A DNA stretch of 8,297 bases from Phycisphaerae bacterium (GCA_030610965.1 JAUWQU010000133.1:1-8297); one strand, 5' to 3'. Positions 1 to 6,222 are shown, counted from the first letter of the stretch. Notes: generated from the letters alone by a model not told the origin. Numbers and translations: made by a program.

Positions 1-11
1 AGTGACAGGCT

Positions 12-113
12 CGGGTGCCGGTTTGCAGAGTCCATAGGGGCGCAGCAACCACGCTTCGACGCGAAAGACGTGGTTGCTACGGCCCTGCAAGCCTGGGCAA
101 ACTACGGCACCCG
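12..113. repeat. 102-bp imperfect palindrome, possible MITE/REP-like element
   Basis: The two ends form a perfect 9-bp inverted repeat (CGGGTGCCG at 12-20, CGGCACCCG at 105-113). Pairing continues with 21-26 against 97-102 across a 2-base bulge. After an internal loop, 36-53 pairs with 69-86, including 11 of 12 pairs between 42-53 and 69-80, around a loop near 54-68. No ORF with a plausible product lies inside and no clear target-site duplication is visible at the flanks. The shape suits a small non-autonomous palindromic element or a stable RNA hairpin in the 3' flank of the esterase gene. Identity as a dispersed element is inference. Confidence 0.55.
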
Positions 114-139
114 GCGACGGTGGGGCGGTATCCTCACCC

Positions 140-183
140 GGCCCTGAAGGGCCACCCTCCCCCTCAAGGGGGAGGGGTTTAAT
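140..183. terminator. Tandem GC-rich hairpins, possible rho-independent terminator
   Basis: Two adjacent hairpins are visible. GGCCC-TGAA-GGGCC lies at 140-153, and a CCCTCCCCC/GGGGGAGGG stem (155-163 with 168-176) closes on a four-base loop. On the plus strand the second stem is followed by only a short GTTTAAT, so a terminator reading rightwards is possible but weak. On the minus strand, downstream of the esterase stop, no T-run follows. It may simply be a palindromic intergenic repeat. Confidence 0.4.
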
Positions 184-251
184 GCACACAAATCCACCCG
201 GCTACCGAAAGCCCTGCTCGCTGAAGCAAACAGGCCGTGAGTAACTGGCCC

Positions 252-275
252 CTGGCTACCGGCTACTGACTACTT
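252..275. repeat. Heptamer tandem tract A (three units)
   Basis: CTA triplets stand at 256, 263 and 270, exactly 7 bp apart, in units of the form GGCTACC, GGCTACT and GACTACT. Read on the minus strand, which is the coding strand of the adjacent esterase, each unit carries TAG. The TAG at 272-270 is the stop codon of that gene. The tract belongs to the same heptamer family as the tracts at 2166-2201, 2335-2450, 2493-2525, 6194-6222 and 7969-7998. Confidence 0.6.
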
Positions 276-1892
276 CCCGCCCTTCGGCGTCCACTCGGTG
301 TCGGTGCGGAAGCCGACGGCGGGCAGGCCTTCCTTGTTGTAGAAGTTGCAGTGGGTGCGGTTGGTGGTGAATCCGAACCGCACGGCCATGGGCTTGGATA
401 CGGCCTTGCTCGAAACCACCACGGTCTGTCCGACGATCTTCGCGTCCGCCCACTGCCACTTGCCGTCGTCGCCCTTAATGGCGAAGCCCTTGAGCTCGCC
501 GCCGGGGACTTCCTGCACGGGCGCCAGCCCGTCCTTCTTGCCGACCATCAGGCCGGAACCGACGTTGTCGAAGCTGATGACCATGGTCGAGCCCTCGGCC
601 TTGGCGCTCTTGAAGATTGGCCCGCTGTAGACGAGGTCCTTCTTGCCGTAGTCCTTCGCCAGTGCCCACAGGGCCAGGCGTTCGCCGACGTCCTGCTTGT
701 TCTTGGGGTGGATATTCCGGGCGTCGCCGAGGTCGCTCAGCACGGCCATGCCCGTGTTTGGGATGCTCAGGCTGAATGCCTGTGCCTCCAGGACCTTGGC
801 CCAACCGTCGCCGCCCTCGGCTTTGGCGTTGGGCCCCATGAAAGTCGCGAGGTGGACGAAGTAGAACGGGAAGTCGCCCTCGCCCCATAGCTGCCGCCAG
901 CCGCCGATCAGGGCGCGCATCTTGTGGTAGTAGCTCTCGCCCTCGCCGCCGTTGGACTCGCCCTGGTACCAAAGCGCTCCGCGAAAGGCGTAGGGGATAA
1001 GCCCGTGGATCATGCCGTTGTAGAGGCCCGTCGGACTACCCGAGCCGTTGAGCGGGTGACGCGGCATGGCCGGGGCCTGCGGGACGGTGCCCTGGGCGGC
1101 CAGGGCCTTCTTCGCCTTGGGTAGCCAGGCCTCGATCGCGTCGATCGCCGTGGCGACCTGCTTGCGGTAACTCGCCGGGCCGTCGGCGACCTGCTTGGAA
1201 ATGTCCTTCAGCTCAGCCACCGCCGCGAAACCGCAGGGCGGCGTCCACGGCTCGATGCGCGTGCCGCCCCAGGACGAATGAATCAGCCCTACGGGCAGGC
1301 CGAGCTCCTTGTGAATCCGTCGGCCGAAGAAATACGACACGGCCGAGAAACTCGGCACCGCAGCCGGGCTGCACACGACCCATTGGCCGATTACGTCGTC
1401 CTTCGGCTCGCCTGCGGGGCGCTTCTGGACGGTGAACATCCGGATGGCCGGGTAATTCGCGCCGGCTGAGACGTTCTTCAGGTCCAGGCAGCTTCTGACG
1501 CCCATTTCCATGTTGGACTGTCCAGAACCCAGCCAGACCTCGCCGACCAGGACGTTGCCGATGGTGATGGCCTTGCCGTCGGCACCGGTGACGGTCATCT
1601 TGCCCGCGTCGGCCGAGGCCTTCATCGCGTCGAGCTTGACCATCCACTTGCCGTCGGCGCCGGCCGTGATGGATTTCTCCTGGCCGGCGAACTTCACGGT
1701 GACTTTTTCGCCCGCTGTCGCCCAGCCCCAAACGGGGACCGGCATGTCGGTTTGGAGGACCATGTTCTGGCTGAACACGGCCGGCATGCGCACGGCTGCG
1801 TCGGCCGGCGCCGAAACCATGACTATCGCGCACATTGCGGCAATGGCCGCGAGCAACAACTTCGTCCGGTTGGTCCTGCTGGTGTCGATCAT
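270..1892 (-). CDS. Secreted sialate O-acetylesterase-like SGNH hydrolase
   Basis: This 540-residue protein is probably exported and removes acetyl or similar ester groups from carbohydrate. An N-terminal signal peptide is clear: basic residues to K11, a hydrophobic core at about 12-28, and a likely cleavage near A32-A33. A beta-sandwich-like segment (about 34-115) precedes the SASA/SGNH catalytic domain. Its nucleophile motif GQSNMEMG carries Ser126, the block WYQGESN lies near residue 311, and a D-x-x-x-x-H segment (DARNIHP) carries His395. The length is normal for the family. ATG at 1892 is supported by GAAAGG eight bases upstream on the minus strand. The stop TAG lies inside a heptamer repeat tract. 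It is divergent from the sugar operon and appears monocistronic. The true substrate is unknown; plant or algal polysaccharide acetyl esters are as likely as sialic acid. Confidence 0.9.
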   Translation of the reverse strand: MIDTSRTNRTKLLLAAIAAMCAIVMVSAPADAAVRMPAVFSQNMVLQTDMPVPVWGWATAGEKVTVKFAGQEKSITAGADGKWMVKLDAMKASADAGKMTVTGADGKAITIGNVLVGEVWLGSGQSNMEMGVRSCLDLKNVSAGANYPAIRMFTVQKRPAGEPKDDVIGQWVVCSPAAVPSFSAVSYFFGRRIHKELGLPVGLIHSSWGGTRIEPWTPPCGFAAVAELKDISKQVADGPASYRKQVATAIDAIEAWLPKAKKALAAQGTVPQAPAMPRHPLNGSGSPTGLYNGMIHGLIPYAFRGALWYQGESNGGEGESYYHKMRALIGGWRQLWGEGDFPFYFVHLATFMGPNAKAEGGDGWAKVLEAQAFSLSIPNTGMAVLSDLGDARNIHPKNKQDVGERLALWALAKDYGKKDLVYSGPIFKSAKAEGSTMVISFDNVGSGLMVGKKDGLAPVQEVPGGELKGFAIKGDDGKWQWADAKIVGQTVVVSSKAVSKPMAVRFGFTTNRTHCNFYNKEGLPAVGFRTDTEWTPKGGK

Positions 1893-1942
1893 GTAATTTG
1901 CCTTTCAGTTGCGATGTCGCTTTGTGGGTCCTCGAAGATCAT

Positions 1943-1964
1943 CCCCCCGGACGCAGCCGGGGGG
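1943..1964. other. Perfect 8-bp GC stem-loop in the esterase 5' region
   Basis: CCCCCCGG at 1943-1950 pairs perfectly with CCGGGGGG at 1957-1964 around ACGCAG. It lies about 50-70 bases upstream of the esterase start. If the upstream promoter candidate is used, it would be in the mRNA leader. A plus-strand terminator role is unlikely because no T-run follows. Confidence 0.45.
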
Positions 1965-2134
1965 CGTTGTTATCAGGCGCTAGCGAAGCCCGCGTTTCGG
2001 CCTTCATACAGCTTCTAACACATCGCCGGGGCTGTGTCCCCTCCGCAGTCGGCGTATTTTTCGGAAATCCAGGCCGTTCGGCCGGGACGCGAAACTCGCC
2101 GTGAGCGACATTTCTTCCTGGCGGATCATAACAC

Positions 2135-2157
2135 ATTATACAACCATCAGTTGATGG
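2135..2157 (-). promoter_or_regulatory. Candidate esterase promoter with operator-like palindrome
   Basis: On the minus strand a consensus TATAAT occupies 2140-2135. Immediately upstream of it (2157-2144) is the 14-bp palindrome CCATCA-AC-TGATGG, placed where the spacer between -10 and -35 would be. No good -35 hexamer is seen at the expected distance, which fits an activator-dependent or regulated promoter, or a chance match. It would give a leader of roughly 240 bases before the esterase ATG. Confidence 0.35.
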
Positions 2158-2165
2158 GGTATAAG

Positions 2166-2201
2166 ACTTCAGGCTTCAGGCTTCAGGCTTCAGGCTTCAG
2201 G
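2166..2201. repeat. Heptamer tandem tract B (five GGCTTCA-type units)
   Basis: CTTCA occurs five times at 2167, 2174, 2181, 2188 and 2195, exactly 7 bp apart. The first unit is preceded by GA rather than GG. Units are otherwise identical, which suggests recent slippage or expansion. It lies just after the candidate esterase promoter palindrome. Confidence 0.85.
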
Positions 2202-2334
2202 AAAAACGGTCGGGGCGTACATCAGGCATCAAGGATAATGCCAGCGAATCCGCCAACTCGAATGCCCGCAACTTCGTGTGATCCCGCATGGGTTCAATTT
2301 CAGGCACGGGCCAGGAAAAAGGAATCCGAAAACA

Positions 2335-2450
2335 GGCTACAGGCAACAAGAGAAGAGGCTACGGGCTTCAGGCTACAGGCTACAGGAGAAGAGGCTACAG
2401 GCTACAGGCTACAGGCTACAGGAGAAGAGGCTACAGGCTTCAGGAGAAGA
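2335..2450. repeat. Heptamer tract C with higher-order 8-bp spacers
   Basis: GGCTACA-type heptamers occur in blocks of 2, 4, 4 and 2 units (2335-2348, 2357-2384, 2393-2420, 2429-2442). Each block is followed by the octamer GGAGAAGA, or AGAGAAGA after the first. A four-unit block plus its octamer is 36 bp, a multiple of three. This explains open reading frames with peptide repeats such as EEATGYRLQATG that run through it. The spacers are too short and too regular for a CRISPR array. Confidence 0.85.
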
Positions 2451-2492
2451 AACCGTGGCCGGCAGTCGCGAAGCTCCCGCCGTTTTTGCTGC

Positions 2493-2525
2493 GCCTGAAG
2501 TCTGAAGTCTGAAGCCTGAAGCCTC
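2493..2525. repeat. Heptamer tandem tract D, inverted
   Basis: On the plus strand this reads as TGAAGTC and TGAAGCC units, which on the minus strand are GGCTTCA, GGCTTCA, GACTTCA and GACTTCA. It is therefore the same repeat as tract B in opposite orientation, about 290 bp away. The pair could form a long-range inverted repeat. Confidence 0.75.
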
Positions 2526-2619
2526 TGTCTCGCGGGGCATTGTGTGCATCGGCCGAGCAAAACGCAGGCCGCCAGGAAGGAAGGTCGCACACAACTCGCT
2601 TCCGGTCGCGGCTTGGGCG

Positions 2620-2648
2620 TTGCCTTTGCCGGCCAGGGGGGATATTCT
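2620..2648 (+). promoter_or_regulatory. Weak sigma70-like promoter candidate for the sugar operon
   Basis: TTGCCT at 2620-2625 and TATTCT at 2643-2648 are separated by exactly 17 bp, each matching the sigma70 consensus at four of six positions. A start near 2655 would give a leader of about 90 bases containing the 9-bp repeat. The match is weak and could be chance. Confidence 0.25.
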
Positions 2649-2670
2649 TTTACGTTCCGTTGTCTTTCGC

Positions 2671-2706
2671 CATCTTCTGTATCTTCTGCATCAGTTGCAT
2701 CAGTTG
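2671..2706. repeat. Four 9-bp tandem units in the operon leader
   Basis: The units are CATCTTCTG, TATCTTCTG, CATCAGTTG and CATCAGTTG, laid end to end. The repeat ends 37 bases before the epimerase ATG. In the epimerase frame it would encode an unnatural FCIFCISCISC stretch, which argues that translation does not begin upstream of it. Confidence 0.7.
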
Positions 2707-2743
2707 CCAAAAAAAGGCCTTCGGGCACAGGAATCGAAAACAT

Positions 2744-3727
2744 ATGAGAGTTTTGATTACCGGCGGAGCGGGCTTCATAGGGTCTCATCTGGCCGAGGCC
2801 GTACTGGAACGCGGCGATAGCGTCATACTCGTGGACGACCTGTCCACCGGGAGCCTGGACAACATCCGGCATCTGAGGGGAAACCCGAAGCTCGAGTTCA
2901 TCCGCGAGTCCGTCCGCAACGACACGATCATGACGCCCCTGGTCGACCGATGCGACATGATCTACCACCTCGCCGCCGCCGTCGGCGTGCAGCTCATCGT
3001 CCAGCGGCCGGTGCATACCATCGAGACGAACATCCACGGCTCGGAGGTAATCCTCAACCTTGCCAACAAGTTCGGGCGGAAGATATTCGTCGCCTCGACC
3101 AGCGAGGTCTACGGCAAGAGCACCAACGTGCCGTTCAAGGAGGACGACGACACGGTCTTCGGCTCGACGCGTTTCAGTCGCTGGAGCTACGCGTGCAGCA
3201 AGATGGTCGACGAATTCCTGGCACTGGCGTACTTCGAGCAGTTCGACCTGCCCGCGATCGTGTGCAGGTTCTTCAACACCATCGGGCCTCGGCAGACGGG
3301 ACAGTACGGCATGGTCGTGCCGAGGTTCGTCCGCTGGGCACTGACTGGCGAGCCGATCGAGATATACGGCACGGGCCGGCAGAGCCGCTGCTTCTGCAAC
3401 GTAGCCGACGTAGTCGGGGCGCTGATTAGCCTGTCCGACTGCAACGACGCCATCGGCGAGGTAATCAACATCGGCACGACCGAGTCGGTGACCATCGAAG
3501 CCCTGGCCGACAAGATCGTTGAGATGACCGGCTCGAAAAGCCAAAAACGCTCCATGACCTACGAAGAGGCCTATGGCAGATCGTTCGACGATATGCTCAT
3601 ACGCCAGCCCGATCTGTCGAAAGTCAAAAGTCTGATCGGTTATGAGCCGAAGTTTACACTTGAGCAGACGTTGCAGCAGGTTATCGATTTCGAGCGGCTG
3701 CGCTTCAGCGCCGATGGTCGCTCGTAG
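2744..3727 (+). CDS. NAD-dependent sugar-nucleotide epimerase/dehydratase (extended SDR)
   Basis: This 327-residue cytosolic enzyme probably acts on a nucleotide sugar (epimerase, 4,6-dehydratase or UDP-glucuronate decarboxylase type). The N-terminus is a Rossmann dinucleotide site, GGAGFIG at 7-13, followed by Asp31-Asp32 at the end of strand beta-2. The catalytic triad is visible as Ser118/Thr119/Ser120 in ASTSEVYG and Tyr149-x-x-x-Lys153 in YACSK. The C-terminal nucleotide-sugar half has RFFNTIGPRQ (175-184), then a YGTGRQSRCF-like segment and a DDMLIRQPDLSK motif seen in WcaG-like epimerases. ATG at 2744 begins exactly at the family N-terminus with AGGA 11 bases upstream. The open frame extends to 2540 but codes repeat sequence there. 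It is the first gene of a tight operon, 23 bp before the sugar transferase. Exact specificity cannot be read from sequence. Confidence 0.88.
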   Translation: MRVLITGGAGFIGSHLAEAVLERGDSVILVDDLSTGSLDNIRHLRGNPKLEFIRESVRNDTIMTPLVDRCDMIYHLAAAVGVQLIVQRPVHTIETNIHGSEVILNLANKFGRKIFVASTSEVYGKSTNVPFKEDDDTVFGSTRFSRWSYACSKMVDEFLALAYFEQFDLPAIVCRFFNTIGPRQTGQYGMVVPRFVRWALTGEPIEIYGTGRQSRCFCNVADVVGALISLSDCNDAIGEVINIGTTESVTIEALADKIVEMTGSKSQKRSMTYEEAYGRSFDDMLIRQPDLSKVKSLIGYEPKFTLEQTLQQVIDFERLRFSADGRS

Positions 3728-3750
3728 TGACGCCGTGAGGCGTTGTCCTC

Positions 3751-4488
3751 GTGAGATGTGCCCCTTGCGGGCACACGACGGAGCGAACTGTTGCCAAAAT
3801 GGCGCAGGTTTTGGATACTTCAAGAGCCATGACGAGCCTTGATGCCTCGGCCGGGCGGCACACCTGGCCGATGGCGGCGTATGAGCTGGCCAAGCGGGCC
3901 TTCGACGCGCTGGTCGCCCTGCTGGCCTTGTTGGTGTTGGGTCCGGTGATGCTCGTCATAGCCCTGGCCGTGCGATTGGAGTCGCCTGGGCCCGCCATAT
4001 TCCGGCAGCGCCGTGCGGGTTGGCGAGGCAGGCCGTTCGAGATTTGGAAGTTCCGGACCATGCGGGCCGATGCGGACGCCTATGGCAACTCGCCCCACGG
4101 GGCCGAGGATCCCCGCCTGACGGCCGTCGGCCGCAGGCTGCGGGAAACCAGCCTCGACGAACTGCCGCAACTGCTGAACGTGCTGGCCGGCAGGATGAGC
4201 CTGGTCGGCCCCAGGCCGCTCTACGAGCGACAGGCCGAGCTTTGGGACGAGCGCCAGCGCCGTCGGCTGGACGTAAGGCCGGGCATCACCGGCTACGCCC
4301 AGGCCTACGGCCGGGCTGGGATGATGATCGAGGACAAGATCGAGTTCGACCTGTACTACGTTCGTAATCGGAGCTTCATTTTGGACCTGTGCATTCTCTG
4401 CCGCACGGTCGCCAACGTCTTGATGCGCCGCGGCGGGGACGTCTACGAGAAGCGCTACAGCCGCACCAGGGAGAGAGAAAGCGATTAG
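3751..4488 (+). CDS. Phosphoglycosyl transferase (PglC/WcaJ-type bacterial sugar transferase)
   Basis: It transfers a phosphosugar from a nucleotide sugar to undecaprenyl phosphate at the inner membrane, the first membrane step of many polysaccharide pathways. From GTG 3751 it is 245 residues. A hydrophobic segment at about 53-74 (AFDALVALLALLVLGPVML) is followed by ESPGPAIF and the cytosolic catalytic domain: KFRTM (100-104), the Asp136-Glu137 dyad in SLDELPQLLNVL, MSLVGPRPL, and RPGITGYAQAYGR. Only one membrane segment is present, so this is the minimal monotopic form, not the long WbaP/WcaJ form. The start is uncertain. GTG 3751 has GAGG ten bases upstream but adds a 40-residue polar N-terminus; in-frame ATGs at 3799, 3829 and 3871 also exist, and 3871 gives the usual family N-terminus. 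Its stop overlaps the next gene. Confidence 0.88.
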   Translation: MRCAPCGHTTERTVAKMAQVLDTSRAMTSLDASAGRHTWPMAAYELAKRAFDALVALLALLVLGPVMLVIALAVRLESPGPAIFRQRRAGWRGRPFEIWKFRTMRADADAYGNSPHGAEDPRLTAVGRRLRETSLDELPQLLNVLAGRMSLVGPRPLYERQAELWDERQRRRLDVRPGITGYAQAYGRAGMMIEDKIEFDLYYVRNRSFILDLCILCRTVANVLMRRGGDVYEKRYSRTRERESD

Positions 4489-5506
4489 CCAGCAAGAGCT
4501 GAACATCCTGTTCACCTGTGCCGGGCGCCGCGTCGCGCTGCTCCATGCCTTCCGCCGCGCGATGGACAAGCTGGGCGTTGTCGGCAAGATCGTGGCCACC
4601 GACAAGACCTACGCCAGCTCGGCCTTCCAGGCCGCGGACGTCGGCGAACTCGCGCCGTTGGTGGGTCGCATCGAGTACATCTCGGTCGTGCTGGACCTGG
4701 TAGCCAAACATCGCATCGGCCTGGTCGTGCCGCTTACGGACTTGGACCTTCGCAGCCTCGGGCGGCAGAAGCAGCGGTTCGCCGATGCCGGCGCCGCCGT
4801 GATGATCGGCGACGAGCCGGACATCCGCCTCTGTCGCGACAAGGCGGCGACCAACGAGTTGTTCGGCCGGGCCGGGCTGGGGACCATCAAGACCGTGTCG
4901 CTTAAGGAGTTCTACGGCGAGCCGTTCTATCCGTGCTTCGTCAAGCCGATCCGCGGCTCAGCCGGAATCGCCACGGGCTTGATCCACAACGAGAAGGAGC
5001 TTCGCGCCCACGTTGCGACATACGGCGACCTGCTTCTGGTCCAGGAGTACGTGCCTGGCCAGGAGTACACCATCGACATCTACCGCGACCGCCAGGGCGT
5101 CGTCCGTTGCACCGTGCCGCGCCAGCGCCTCGCCGTGCGGGCAGGGGAGGTCTCCAAGGGAGTCACCGTCAAAGACCAGCAGCTCATTGAGGCATCCGTG
5201 AAGCTGGCCGGGCTGCTCGGCAACGTTTGGGGCGTCTTCTGCGCCCAGTGCCGCCGGCAGGAAGGCGGCAAGCCGAGATTCTTCGAGATCAACCCGAGGT
5301 TCGGCGGCGGCGCGCCGCTGAGCATCGCCGCCGGCGCGGACCTGCCGCTCTACCTGCTCCAGGAAGTCCTCGGCCTGCCGATTACCGCCAAACTCGGCGA
5401 GTTCACCGACCAACTGCTTATGCTCCGCTACGACGAAGCCGTCTTCGTCCAGGTAACCGACCGCCAGGGCTTGCCCGGCTACGACACGCCAAGTTTCAAA
5501 CGATAA
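4484..5506 (+). CDS. ATP-grasp ligase (carbamoyl-phosphate synthase-like), probable ATT start
   Basis: ATP-grasp enzymes activate a carboxylate as acyl phosphate and join it to an amine or other nucleophile. From ATT 4484 this one has 340 residues. The N-terminal fold opens with NILFTCAGRRVALL, the typical family start, then VATDKTYAS. The ATP-binding part has Lys154 in FVKPIRGSAG and the adenine-loop segment LLVQEYVPGQEYTIDIY. The metal-binding segment FFEINPRFGGG carries Glu268 and Asn270. No ATG, GTG or TTG occurs in frame between the stop at 4421 and ATG 4562, and starting at 4562 would delete the first strand and the AGRR loop. ATT at 4484 lies ten bases after GGGAG and overlaps the previous stop as ATTAG; CTG at 4499 is an alternative. 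The gene ends in TAATG, coupling it to the HAD gene. The substrate is unknown; an amino acid or carboxylate on a sugar is likely from context. Confidence 0.85.
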   Translation: MSQQELNILFTCAGRRVALLHAFRRAMDKLGVVGKIVATDKTYASSAFQAADVGELAPLVGRIEYISVVLDLVAKHRIGLVVPLTDLDLRSLGRQKQRFADAGAAVMIGDEPDIRLCRDKAATNELFGRAGLGTIKTVSLKEFYGEPFYPCFVKPIRGSAGIATGLIHNEKELRAHVATYGDLLLVQEYVPGQEYTIDIYRDRQGVVRCTVPRQRLAVRAGEVSKGVTVKDQQLIEASVKLAGLLGNVWGVFCAQCRRQEGGKPRFFEINPRFGGGAPLSIAAGADLPLYLLQEVLGLPITAKLGEFTDQLLMLRYDEAVFVQVTDRQGLPGYDTPSFKR

Positions 5507-6207
5507 TGAAACCCACCATCCAGGCAGTCGTCTTCGACCTCGACGATACCCTCTACGCCGAGCGGGACTACGTTCGTAGCGGCTACCGGGCGGTCGCCCG
5601 GCGCCTTCGCCAGACGCTGGCACGCGACGATGCGTTCGATGACTGGCTCTGGCGGCGATTCGAGGCCGGCCAGGCCGGTGGGGCGTTTGACGCTCTCAAC
5701 GAACACTTCCAACTCGGCCTGGACGCTCGCGCCATCACCGAACTGGTCGGCGCGTACCGCAATCACAAGCCGGACATCCACCCCAGGCCGGGCGCGGTCG
5801 AACTGCTGGGCCGGCTCCGCTCACGGTGCCGGCTGGGCCTGCTCAGCGACGGCTTCCTGCCCGCCCAACACCTCAAGCTCGACGCCTTGGGCCTGGCGCC
5901 CATGCTCGACGCGGTGGTGATGACCGAGGAAATGGGCCGGCAATGCTGGAAGCCAGCCCCCGACGGTTTCGAGGCCATCCGCGCCATGCTGGGCGTGCCC
6001 CATGAATCCTGCGTCTACGTGGGCGACAACCCCGCCAAAGACTTCGTCGCCCCAAACCGCCTCGGCTGGCGCAGCGTCCAGTTGCTCTGCCCGCAACAAA
6101 TCCACTCCGCCAACGCCGCCGGCCAAGGTGGCCGACCGCAGGTAGTCATCGCAAGGCTGGACGAGTTGGAAGCCGTCCTGTTCTTGGAAAAAGGTCTTAG
6201 GTCATAG
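5506..6207 (+). CDS. HAD-superfamily phosphatase with helical cap
   Basis: This 233-residue cytosolic HAD hydrolase has all four motifs. Motif I is VVFDLDDTLY with nucleophile Asp11 and acid/base Asp13. Motif II is Ser114 in GLLSDGF, motif III is Lys149 in CWKPAPDGF, and motif IV is YVGDNPAKDF with Asp174 and Asp179. Residues 18-90 are helical and form a C1-type cap, so the likely substrate is a small phosphorylated metabolite. The ATG overlaps the ATP-grasp stop by one base (TAATG), indicating translational coupling; no independent ribosome site is evident. Context suggests it dephosphorylates an intermediate for the neighbouring ligase or the sugar. The last four residues (GLRS) and the stop codon are encoded by heptamer repeat sequence, so the C-terminus probably gained a repeat-derived tail. 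Close relatives are often labelled only as HAD family hydrolase. Confidence 0.88.
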   Translation: MKPTIQAVVFDLDDTLYAERDYVRSGYRAVARRLRQTLARDDAFDDWLWRRFEAGQAGGAFDALNEHFQLGLDARAITELVGAYRNHKPDIHPRPGAVELLGRLRSRCRLGLLSDGFLPAQHLKLDALGLAPMLDAVVMTEEMGRQCWKPAPDGFEAIRAMLGVPHESCVYVGDNPAKDFVAPNRLGWRSVQLLCPQQIHSANAAGQGGRPQVVIARLDELEAVLFLEKGLRS

Positions 6208-6222
6208 CTCTTAGGTGTTAGG
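6194..6222. repeat. Heptamer tandem tract E at the HAD gene end
   Basis: TAG occurs at 6198, 6205, 6212 and 6219, exactly 7 bp apart, in units TCTTAGG, TCATAGC, TCTTAGG and TGTTAGG. The second TAG is the stop codon of the HAD gene. Because 7 is not a multiple of three, the tract gives a stop in all three forward frames. It fills most of the 34-bp gap between the convergent HAD and hypothetical genes. Confidence 0.65.

Larger units (their letters stand above)
1893..2743. other. 851-bp divergent intergenic region, no convincing gene
   Basis: This gap separates the minus-strand esterase from the plus-strand sugar operon. It contains a GC hairpin (1943-1964), a candidate minus-strand promoter with a palindrome (2135-2157), three heptamer repeat tracts, a 9-bp repeat and a weak plus-strand promoter candidate. 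Short ORFs here overlap the repeats and are open in several frames at once, because 7-bp and 36-bp repeats without stops stay open on that strand. None has a recognisable product. Confidence 0.7.

Noticed and set aside
475..972. Other frames inside the esterase gene on both strands
   Set aside because: They overlap the strongly supported SASA coding sequence and give arginine/proline-rich nonsense peptides.
2335..2450. CRISPR-like array
   Set aside because: Units are 7 bp with 8-bp constant spacers, far too short for CRISPR, and the spacers are not unique.
2034..2512. Short plus-strand ORFs encoding repeats such as ATGYRLQ
   Set aside because: They run through heptamer tracts that are stop-free in all three frames on this strand. 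Several frames are open at once, there is no plausible start signal, and the peptide pattern merely reflects the DNA repeat.
2540..2743. Upstream extension of the epimerase frame
   Set aside because: It encodes repeat-derived and Cys-rich sequence, and the Rossmann fold begins right at ATG 2744.
2402..3823. 473-codon minus-strand open frame opposite the epimerase
   Set aside because: It is antisense to a gene with clear catalytic motifs. Its product lacks any recognisable motif and ends in repeat DNA. Long antisense frames are expected in GC-rich coding sequence.
5227..5505. Upstream extension of the HAD frame
   Set aside because: It overlaps the ATP-grasp coding sequence including its metal-binding motif; the HAD fold starts at ATG 5506, directly coupled to the stop.
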